A model generated the notes under the pieces. That model made no database searches. It was given only the letters and a program-made list of their open reading frames with translations, and was not told the origin of the DNA. The position numbers and the translations under genes were made by a program. Below are positions 6,800 to 11,950 of a stretch of DNA of 11,950 nucleotides, one piece after another. Each line of letters starts with the position of its first letter. Within the stretch, counting starts at the first letter, position 1. The stretch is taken from assembly GCA_963578705.1 (NCBI GenBank), contig CAUZDT010000036.1, forward strand, positions 1 to 11,950, given 5' to 3'. The DNA is from UBA8886 sp963578705 (lineage in GTDB: Archaea; Thermoplasmatota; Poseidoniia; MGIII; CG-Epi1).

Positions 6800-7515
6800 C
6801 AGCTACGGTCCTGCACCTGGATGATGATCTCCTTGATGTCGCTGTGCGGCCCCTGCGTGGCGATGCACCAGACTGCGTGCGCCACGTCCTCCGGGAACAG
6901 AGCCCATTCGCGTTCTTCGGCGGTGCCGTACTCGTCGCGGTCGTTGAAGCCCGTGATGACGTAGCCCGGCGCGACGTAGGCACACTTGATGCCGTCGGGA
7001 TAGAGCTCTTCACGCCAGGTCTCGTTGAGCCCGCGCAGCGCCCACTTGGTCGAAGTGTAGATAGCAGCTTTCGGGTAGCCAATGTACCCGACGACCGAGC
7101 CGATGTTCACCAGCTGCCCGCCACCACGCTCGCGGAAATGCAGCACGATTGCGCGCACCATGGCCATGCAGGCCCAGACGTTGAGCCGGAACTGCGCCTC
7201 GTAAGCCGCGTCCGATATCTCCTCCGCGCTCTCGAAAATTCCCATCCCGGCGTTGTTCACCAGCACGTCGATGCCACCCAGCGCCTCGATCGCGGCGGCA
7301 ACGATGCGGTCCGGCTCACCCTCCTGTGTCAGGTCGGCGACGATAACGTGCGGCTCAGCACCCGCGTCGGAGATGGCAGCCGCCACTTCCCGCAGCTTCG
7401 CCTCCCGCCGCGCCACCAGCGCGACACGCCACCCTTCACGACCAAAACGCAGCGCGATGCCCTTGCCAATGCCGGAGGAGGCGCCGGTGACCAGAACCGT
7501 TTTCGCGTCGGTCAT
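6799..7515 (-). CDS. Short-chain dehydrogenase/reductase (classical SDR)
   Basis: A 238-residue soluble NAD(P)-dependent oxidoreductase. The Rossmann motif TGASSGIG is at 10-17, the D61-L structural residue follows, NNAG is at 87-90, and the catalytic tetrad is N112, S140, Y153 and K157 (YTSTK). R36-R37 after the second beta strand suggests NADPH preference. PGYVITGF (183-190) is the variant of the usual PG-x-[VI]-x-T loop. The C-terminus is short and lacks a membrane helix. The substrate is not predictable; many members of this branch reduce 3-oxoacyl or small carbonyl compounds. The ATG at 7515 is about 24 nt downstream of a box A and has no Shine-Dalgarno, consistent with a leaderless message. 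The stop codon overlaps the acylphosphatase start by one base. Confidence 0.92.
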   Translation of the reverse strand: MTDAKTVLVTGASSGIGKGIALRFGREGWRVALVARREAKLREVAAAISDAGAEPHVIVADLTQEGEPDRIVAAAIEALGGIDVLVNNAGMGIFESAEEISDAAYEAQFRLNVWACMAMVRAIVLHFRERGGGQLVNIGSVVGYIGYPKAAIYTSTKWALRGLNETWREELYPDGIKCAYVAPGYVITGFNDRDEYGTAEEREWALFPEDVAHAVWCIATQGPHSDIKEIIIQVQDRS

Positions 7516-7535
7516 ACTGGTGCAGCCACTCCGGG

Positions 7536-7541
7536 ATTAAA
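7536..7541 (-). promoter_or_regulatory. Putative box A for the SDR-acylphosphatase message
   Basis: On the minus strand the core TTTAAT lies about 24 nt before the ATG at 7515, giving a leaderless start. The element begins only about 5 nt after the encoded CCA end of tRNA-Ala, so the tRNA 3' trailer and this promoter occupy the same bases. Confidence 0.5.
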
Positions 7542-7545
7542 GGCG

Positions 7546-7622
7546 TGGTGGACCGGCCGGGATTTGAACCCGGGGCCTCCTGCTTGCAAAGCAGGCGATC
7601 TTCCAGGCTGATCTACCGGCCC
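7546..7622 (-). tRNA. tRNA-Ala (anticodon UGC), CCA encoded
   Basis: The minus strand folds into a complete cloverleaf of 74 nt plus encoded CCA (7546-7548). Acceptor GGGCCGG pairs with CCGGTCC and includes the G3-U70 wobble pair that identifies alanine tRNAs. The D stem is GATC/GATC, the anticodon stem CCTGC/GCAGG has loop TTTGCAA (anticodon TGC), the variable loop is 5 nt, and the T arm is CCGGG-TTCAAAT-CCCGG. The discriminator base is A. There is no intron. It lies between the DppF-type ATPase gene and the SDR gene on the same strand. Confidence 0.97.
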
Positions 7623-7633
7623 ACGTGGGCCGG
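7616..7633. repeat. Perfect 18-bp palindrome across the tRNA 5' end
   Basis: CCGGCCCACGTGGGCCGG is identical to its reverse complement. Seven of its bases are the 5' acceptor strand of tRNA-Ala and the other eleven are upstream leader. In a read-through transcript the leader could pair with the acceptor strand in competition with the mature 3' side. Confidence 0.85.
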
Positions 7634-7643
7634 TATTTGGGGC

Positions 7644-7652
7644 GGTTTTTAG
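7644..7652 (-). promoter_or_regulatory. Putative box A for tRNA-Ala
   Basis: CTAAAAACC on the minus strand is centred about 26 nt before the first base of the mature tRNA. With typical archaeal spacing, transcription would start at or within 1-2 nt of the mature 5' end. It lies between the stop of the DppF-type ATPase gene (7661) and the tRNA. Confidence 0.5.
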
Positions 7653-7660
7653 GGGCTCCG

Positions 7661-8629
7661 CTAAACCAGATGACACGCAACCGCGCACCCATCACCCTCG
7701 CGCAGCTCGGGGTATTCCACCGCACAATTATCGACCGCGATGGGGCAGCGCGGGTGGAAGTGGCAGCCGCTGGGGGGTGCGGCGGGCGAAGGGACGTCGC
7801 CCTCGAGCACGATACGCGCCTGTCGCCTTGCGGGGTCCAGCTCGGGGGTAGCGCTGACCAGCGCCTGCGAGTAGGGATGGCGTGGATTGGCGAAGAGCTG
7901 CGCGGCGTCCGCCTCCTCGACGACTCGGCCGAGATACATCACAGCGACGCGATCACACATGTGCTTCACGACAGCGAGGTCGTGCGAGATGAAGAGGAAG
8001 CTGAGGCCGAGGCGGCGTTGCAGCTGCTGGAGCAGGTTGAGGATTTGCGCCTGCACGCTGACGTCAAGCGCGCTGGTCGGCTCGTCGAGCACCAGCAGCC
8101 GCGGCTCCAGCGCCAGCGCGCGCGCAATCACGATGCGCTGCCGCTGCCCGCCGGAGAACTGGTGCGGGAAGCGGTAGAGGTGGTCGGGGTTGAGGCCGAC
8201 CAACTCGAGCAGCTCGCGCGCGCGGTCGCGCAGCCCCCGCGTCTGGCCGTGGATTACCAGTGGCTCGGTGACGAGGTCCTTGACCAGCATGCGCGGGTTC
8301 AGCGCCCCCAGCGGGTCCTGGAACACGACGCCGATACGCCGGCGCAGCCGCCGCAAGTCGCTCAGCCGCAGCTCCTCCAGCCGGTCCCCCGCTAGGCCAT
8401 CCGCCAGCGCCGGTCCCAGTTCGACCGAGCCGGCGGTCGGCGCCTCGAGCCCCAGCAGCGTCCGCGCCAGCGTGGTCTTGCCGCAGCCGCTCTCGCCGAC
8501 TATGCCGAGCGTCTTACCTTTGGGCAGCGTCAGCGTAACGCCGTCGAGCGCGCGGACCTGTCCTTCGACACGGCCGAGGAAATCCCGGATGGGAAAATGC
8601 TTCGCCAGCCCGTGCGTGCGCAGTATCAT
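7661..8629 (-). CDS. Peptide-type ABC importer ATPase, DppF/OppF-like
   Basis: A 322-residue cytoplasmic ATPase that would power a dipeptide/oligopeptide-family importer as one half of a heterodimer with the adjacent DppD-like protein. It has Walker A GESGCGKT (45-52), Q-loop Q104 in VFQDPLGALNP, signature FSGGQRQR (158-165), Walker B LLVLDEP (178-184), D-loop SALD and switch H216. The C-terminal oligopeptide-type extension has NPRHPYSQAL (248-257) and cysteines C289, C295, C302 and C319, spaced like the [4Fe-4S] ligands reported for DppD/F-family subunits. It starts with ATG overlapping the upstream DppD stop by 4 nt (ATGA) and is the last protein gene of the transporter operon. The transported solute cannot be read from the ATPase; peptides are most usual, but nickel and sugar importers share these motifs. 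Confidence 0.93.
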   Translation of the reverse strand: MILRTHGLAKHFPIRDFLGRVEGQVRALDGVTLTLPKGKTLGIVGESGCGKTTLARTLLGLEAPTAGSVELGPALADGLAGDRLEELRLSDLRRLRRRIGVVFQDPLGALNPRMLVKDLVTEPLVIHGQTRGLRDRARELLELVGLNPDHLYRFPHQFSGGQRQRIVIARALALEPRLLVLDEPTSALDVSVQAQILNLLQQLQRRLGLSFLFISHDLAVVKHMCDRVAVMYLGRVVEEADAAQLFANPRHPYSQALVSATPELDPARRQARIVLEGDVPSPAAPPSGCHFHPRCPIAVDNCAVEYPELREGDGCAVACHLV

Positions 8630-9573
8630 GGCTCCACCTCATGGCACGCCACCTGTCGCGCGTCGCCGCGCAGCTCCGGCGCCTCCGCCCGGCAGCGGTC
8701 GACCGCCAGCGGGCAGCGCGGGTGGAAGCGGCAGCCGGACGGCGGATTAAGCAAGTCCGGCACACGTCCCGGTATCGGCGCCAGTGTGTCACTGGCGCCC
8801 GGCAACGCCGCTAGCAAGCCCTGCGTGTAGGGGTGGCGCGGATTGCCAAAAAGCTCGGCTACGGGGGCGGTCTCGACAATCGTGCCGGCATACATCACAG
8901 CAACGCGGTCGCACAGTTCGGCGACGACACCAAGGTCGTGCGTGATGAGCAGCACCGTCAGCCCCACTTCCTGCTTCAGCTGCCGCAGCAGTTGCAGGAC
9001 CTGGCTCTGGATGGTGACGTCCAGCGCCGTCGTCGGCTCATCGGCAATCAGCATCTTCGGCCGCCCCGCGAGCGCCATCGCAATCATCACCCGCTGCTGC
9101 ATCCCGCCCGAAAGCTCGTGCGGGAATGCGCGCGCGGCGCCGGCGGGGTCGGGCATCCGCACCTCTCCCAGCACTTCCTCGACGCGCGCGGCGACCGCCT
9201 CCGCGTCGGGCAGGTCATCGTGCAGCCAGACCGACTCGGCAATCTGGTCGCCGATGCGCATCACCGGGTTGAGCGCCGAGAGCGGGTCCTGGAATATCAT
9301 CGCGATTTCGCCGCCGCGCACTTCGCGCATCCGCGATTCGCTCGCGTCGAGCAGCGACTCGCCGGCGAGGGTGATGCGGCCGGAGTGGACCCGGCCGGTC
9401 GAGGGGAGCAGTCGCAGCGTCGAATAGGTGGTGACCGACTTGCCGCAGCCGGTCTCGCCGACCAGCCCGAAGATTTCGCCTTCGCGCACCTCGAAGCTGA
9501 CGCCCTCGAGCGCGCGCACCACGCCGTCGTAGGTGTGGAAGCGAGTGACGAGGTTCTCGACGCGTAGCATCAT
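8626..9573 (-). CDS. Peptide-type ABC importer ATPase, DppD/OppD-like
   Basis: A 315-residue ATPase paralogous to its downstream neighbour. It has Walker A GETGCGKS (39-46), Q-loop Q95 in IFQDPLSALNP, signature LSGGMQQR (154-161; the GGM form is typical of OppD/DppD), Walker B MLIADEP (174-180) and H212. The C-terminal extension has NPRHPYTQGLL (244-254) and C281, C287, C294 and C310, again matching the iron-sulphur cysteine pattern of the family. The start ATG at 9573 overlaps the permease stop by 4 nt (ATGA); a second ATG follows immediately, so the true start may be one codon later. The strict overlaps on both sides suggest coupled translation at fixed stoichiometry with the DppF-like partner. 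Confidence 0.94.
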   Translation of the reverse strand: MMLRVENLVTRFHTYDGVVRALEGVSFEVREGEIFGLVGETGCGKSVTTYSTLRLLPSTGRVHSGRITLAGESLLDASESRMREVRGGEIAMIFQDPLSALNPVMRIGDQIAESVWLHDDLPDAEAVAARVEEVLGEVRMPDPAGAARAFPHELSGGMQQRVMIAMALAGRPKMLIADEPTTALDVTIQSQVLQLLRQLKQEVGLTVLLITHDLGVVAELCDRVAVMYAGTIVETAPVAELFGNPRHPYTQGLLAALPGASDTLAPIPGRVPDLLNPPSGCRFHPRCPLAVDRCRAEAPELRGDARQVACHEVEP

Positions 9574-11852
9574 TCCCTCTGCCGCGGGTCAAGGATGTCC
9601 CGCAGTCCGTCACCAAGCAGGTAGAACGCCAGCGCCCAGAGTGCAATCGCCAGTCCCGGGAAGAAGAACGCCCACCAGTCACCCGCCAGCAGGTGCTCCT
9701 GTCCGTAGCCGACAAGCTTGCCCCACTCGGCCAGGTCGGGGCCGCCGCCGAAGCCGAGGTAGCCCAGCCCCGCCAGCACCAGCACGATTGACCCCATGTC
9801 CATCGTCGCGGCGATGACCACCGGCGTCAGGCAGTTAGGCAGTACGTGCCGGAAGATGATGCGGAAGTCGCTCGCGCCGGCGGCGCGCGCCGCCTCGACG
9901 TATGGCAGGTTGCGGACGGTGAGCGCCTGCGCCCGCACGATGCGCGTGAAACCAGGCCACCAGACGATTATCAGCGCATACATCAAGTATTCAATCGAGG
10001 GATTATTCGTCACTGCCACAATCGCCAGCGCCAGTATCAGCCCCGGAATCGCAAGGAAGACGTCGGTGATGCGCATCATGATTTCGTCGACGCGTCCGCC
10101 GTAGTAGCCCGAAATTACTCCCAGCACGACGGCGATGAAGGTGCCGCTGATGACCACCTTCAGCGCCACGTCGAGCGAGGTGCGGCTGCCCCAGATGATG
10201 CCGTACCAGATGTCGTAGCCCTTGCTGGTCGAGCCGAGGATGTAGCCGTCGGCTTCACCCCGCTCGCCAGTGCAGGACCAGTAGCAGGGCGGCTGCAGGT
10301 CGTGGTTGAACTCGAAGTGCTCGACCATGCGATCGGCGTCGCGCTGCCCCGGCTCGAGCGGAGCCAGGAATGGCGCCATGAGCGCGACCAGCAGGATGGC
10401 GAGCGCGATGAAGAGCCCCAGCAGCGCCAGCGGGTTGCGCCGCAGCTGGTGCGCCATGCGCCACAGCTCGGCCCGCCGTGGCGGGATTTCGGCGACGAAA
10501 TCCCTCCAGTTGAGCGCCAGCCGCACCAGCAGGAACAGCACGAAAAGCAGCACCATCCCGGTCGCGTAGCCCCGGAAAATTCCGACGACCGCCAGCACGG
10601 TCCCTCCCGCCAGTAGTGGCACCCACAGGTATTCCCGCAACTGCACCAGGAAGTCTGCGCGGTCACGCCGCAGCCGCCAGCCCAGCCCCGCCAGCGCACC
10701 GAGCAGCAGCGCGTAGAGCAGCAGCTTGCCCAAACCGAGGCCGAGGTCTACGCTTATCCATGTGACCCCGACCAGCAGGATGGCCATCCCGGCGATGACC
10801 CACTCGGCGAGCCCGACGTCGCCGCTCAGCTCGACGCGTGGGTCAAGCCAGGCATACGCAACGTCGACGACGAGGTTCGCCAGCACGTAGAGCATCCCGG
10901 CGAAGAGCGTGTAGCCCAGGATGGCCGCGGTGTCGAGGTTGCGCATCGCCGTGATGGCCCATAACCCCAGCCCGGGCCATTGCCAGACCGTCTCGGTCAG
11001 CACCGAGCCGTTGAGCAGCCCACCGAACGCGAGGCCGAGCAGAGTCACGGTCGGAATCATGGCGTTGCGCGCAGCGTGGTTGACGACCACCTTGTGCTCG
11101 GGCAGCCCTTTGGCGCGCGCGGTGCGCACGTAATCCTGCTCCAGCACGTCGAGCATGCTCCCGCGCATCAGCCGGATGGTGGTCGCCATGGAGGCATACG
11201 CCAGCGTTGTTGCCGGCAGCAGCATATGCATCAGCGCGTCCTTGAAATGAATCCATGAGCCCGCCAGCAACGCGTCGACCAGCAGCAGCCCGGTGCGTTG
11301 CTCAATCGGGTCCTCCAGATCCCACAGGATGGCGTCGTAGCGGTAGCCCAGTGGCAGCTGCGTCGCGTCGCCCCACTGGAAGGCGAGGAAATATTTCAGT
11401 ATCAGTGCGAACCAGAAAATAGGCACCGCCGAGCCGAAGAGCGCGAAGAGTCGAATCCAGTGGTCCTCCCAGCGATTATGCTTGACGCTGGAGAAAATGC
11501 CGAGCGGCAAGGCTGTCAGCACCGCGACGGCGAATGCTAACAACGAAAGTTCGAGAGTCGCAGCAAATTTCATCACGATGGCATCCGACACCGGCTGGTT
11601 GATGGTCTGCGAGTAGCCCCATTCGCCGTGGAGCAGGTTGTTGATGTAGGTGAAGTAGCGGACCGGTAACGACTTGTCGAGGTTGTGCAGCTTGCGCAGC
11701 TCCTCAATCTGCTCGGGGGTCGATTTCTCGGTGACGTAGGGCGCGACCGGGTCGCCCATCAGGTTCGAGAGCGAGAAGGTGATGAGCGTCACCCCCAGCA
11801 TCACCGGGATGGTGAAAGCCAGCCTCCGCAGCACGTATTGCCACAGCTTCAC
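9570..11852 (-). CDS. Fused DppB-DppC ABC importer permease with extra membrane linker
   Basis: A 760-residue protein joining both permease subunits of a peptide-type importer in one chain. Residues 1-344 are a full DppB-like unit: N-terminal MKLWQYVLRRLAF, coupling EAA loop YVRTARAKGLPEHKV (241-255), and the usual end AWLDPRVE (334-341). Residues about 466-760 are a DppC-like unit starting RRNPLALLG (471-479), with coupling loop YVEAARAAGASDFRI (651-665) and the C-terminal RDILDPR. Residues 345-465 add about four hydrophobic helices (349-366, 375-391, 407-425, 429-446) not found in either subunit. DppB and DppC are normally separate proteins of about 300-340 residues each. The reading frame is continuous, so this is not an annotation join. 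The GTG start at 11852 is about 25 nt after a box A, with no Shine-Dalgarno. The stop overlaps the DppD start. Confidence 0.93.
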   Translation of the reverse strand: MKLWQYVLRRLAFTIPVMLGVTLITFSLSNLMGDPVAPYVTEKSTPEQIEELRKLHNLDKSLPVRYFTYINNLLHGEWGYSQTINQPVSDAIVMKFAATLELSLLAFAVAVLTALPLGIFSSVKHNRWEDHWIRLFALFGSAVPIFWFALILKYFLAFQWGDATQLPLGYRYDAILWDLEDPIEQRTGLLLVDALLAGSWIHFKDALMHMLLPATTLAYASMATTIRLMRGSMLDVLEQDYVRTARAKGLPEHKVVVNHAARNAMIPTVTLLGLAFGGLLNGSVLTETVWQWPGLGLWAITAMRNLDTAAILGYTLFAGMLYVLANLVVDVAYAWLDPRVELSGDVGLAEWVIAGMAILLVGVTWISVDLGLGLGKLLLYALLLGALAGLGWRLRRDRADFLVQLREYLWVPLLAGGTVLAVVGIFRGYATGMVLLFVLFLLVRLALNWRDFVAEIPPRRAELWRMAHQLRRNPLALLGLFIALAILLVALMAPFLAPLEPGQRDADRMVEHFEFNHDLQPPCYWSCTGERGEADGYILGSTSKGYDIWYGIIWGSRTSLDVALKVVISGTFIAVVLGVISGYYGGRVDEIMMRITDVFLAIPGLILALAIVAVTNNPSIEYLMYALIIVWWPGFTRIVRAQALTVRNLPYVEAARAAGASDFRIIFRHVLPNCLTPVVIAATMDMGSIVLVLAGLGYLGFGGGPDLAEWGKLVGYGQEHLLAGDWWAFFFPGLAIALWALAFYLLGDGLRDILDPRQRE

Positions 11853-11874
11853 GGCAGCGGCAGGCAGCCGCCGC

Positions 11875-11880
11875 TAAAAA
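11875..11880 (-). promoter_or_regulatory. Putative box A for the permease-ATPase genes, or T-run after the binding-protein gene
   Basis: The minus-strand run TTTTTA is centred about 25.5 nt before the permease GTG, the same spacing as other leaderless starts in this window. It also lies only 4 nt after the stop of the upstream gene, so it could instead, or additionally, act as a short archaeal T-run terminator for the binding-protein message. Either use would let the binding protein be expressed separately from the membrane components. Confidence 0.4.
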
Positions 11881-11884
11881 CCGC

Positions 11885-11950
11885 TCAGCCCTTGCTCAGC
11901 GAGTAGTAGTAGGTGCCGCCGTACATCGGGTTTGAATACCAGCCATCGAC
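11885..11950 (-). CDS. C-terminal end of probable solute-binding protein of the ABC importer (partial)
   Basis: The last 21 codons and TGA stop of a minus-strand gene that continues beyond the right edge. The peptide begins VDGWYSNPMYGG and ends YSLSKG. The reading frame is open to the window edge. The aromatic- and Gly-rich ending and the position directly upstream of the permease and ATPase genes on the same strand fit a DppA-type (SBP_bac_5) extracellular binding protein. So short a piece cannot prove the family; the call rests mainly on gene order. The stop is 32 nt upstream of the permease start. Confidence 0.55.
   Translation of the reverse strand, partial: VDGWYSNPMYGGTYYYSLSKG

Noticed and set aside
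6592..7611. 339-codon open frame on the + strand
   Set aside because: It runs antisense through the acylphosphatase, the SDR and the tRNA. Its end (a 'GRDLNPGPPACKA'-type peptide) is the familiar spurious translation of a tRNA antisense strand.
7625..8395. 256-codon open frame on the + strand opposite the DppF-like ATPase
   Set aside because: The opposite strand encodes a complete ATPase with all motifs; this frame has no plausible domain and repeats the composition of other antisense shadows.
8833..9567. 244-codon open frame on the + strand opposite the DppD-like ATPase
   Set aside because: The same reasoning applies: it is fully antisense to a gene with intact Walker A, signature and Walker B motifs.
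9846..10616. 256-codon open frame on the + strand
   Set aside because: It is the antisense of the DppC half of the fused permease. Composition is His/Arg/Gln-rich with no recognisable domain, as expected for a shadow in a GC-rich genome.
1..11950. CRISPR array, insertion sequence, integrase, attachment site or phage module
   Set aside because: No regularly spaced repeats, transposase or integrase motifs, or direct repeats flanking the tRNA were seen by eye on either strand.

Overview
The window looks like a fragment of a GC-rich archaeal chromosome, probably a euryarchaeon of the Thermoplasmatota / marine group II-III type. The evidence is an archaeal-style tRNA-Ala, several genes with no Shine-Dalgarno whose start codon lies about 24-26 nt downstream of an archaeal box A (TATA) element, a surface protein with a DxNxDG calcium-loop insert, and a GT-C type membrane protein. 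The taxonomic placement is inference and was not checked by any search.

Layout. Bases 1-1829 (+) hold a membrane protein with a DUF3592-like ectodomain, followed after 3 nt by a Rieske non-haem iron oxygenase alpha subunit. The oxygenase has an AGG-rich, CGC-free arginine codon usage unlike the right half of the window. It ends base-to-base against a minus-strand operon (1830-3745 or slightly further). That operon encodes a flavoprotein closely resembling iodotyrosine deiodinase, and a 12-TM major facilitator transporter that overlaps it by 4 nt. Divergent from the operon is an 881-residue GT-C-like membrane protein (3845-6490), whose first outer loop carries about 280 residues of Ig-like / regulatory-like repeats.

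From 6521 to the right end everything is on the minus strand. Read in the direction of transcription it comprises: the C-terminus of a protein that is probably the solute-binding component of an ABC importer (11950-11885); a single-chain DppB-DppC permease fusion of 760 residues; a DppD-type ATPase; a DppF-type ATPase; tRNA-Ala(UGC); a short-chain dehydrogenase; and an acylphosphatase. The last four junctions between protein genes are overlaps of 1-4 nt where no promoter intervenes: permease/DppD ATGA, DppD/DppF ATGA, and SDR/acylphosphatase TGATG.

Together the right half encodes uptake of peptides or a similar solute. The left half has accessory catabolic functions: Rieske oxygenation and flavin-dependent reductive dehalogenation with a partner transporter. 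No CRISPR array, insertion sequence, integrase or phage gene was seen. The most interesting items are the deiodinase-like/MFS pair, the GT-C protein with an Ig-repeat insertion, the fused DppBC permease with an added 4-TM linker, and the consistent leaderless promoter geometry.
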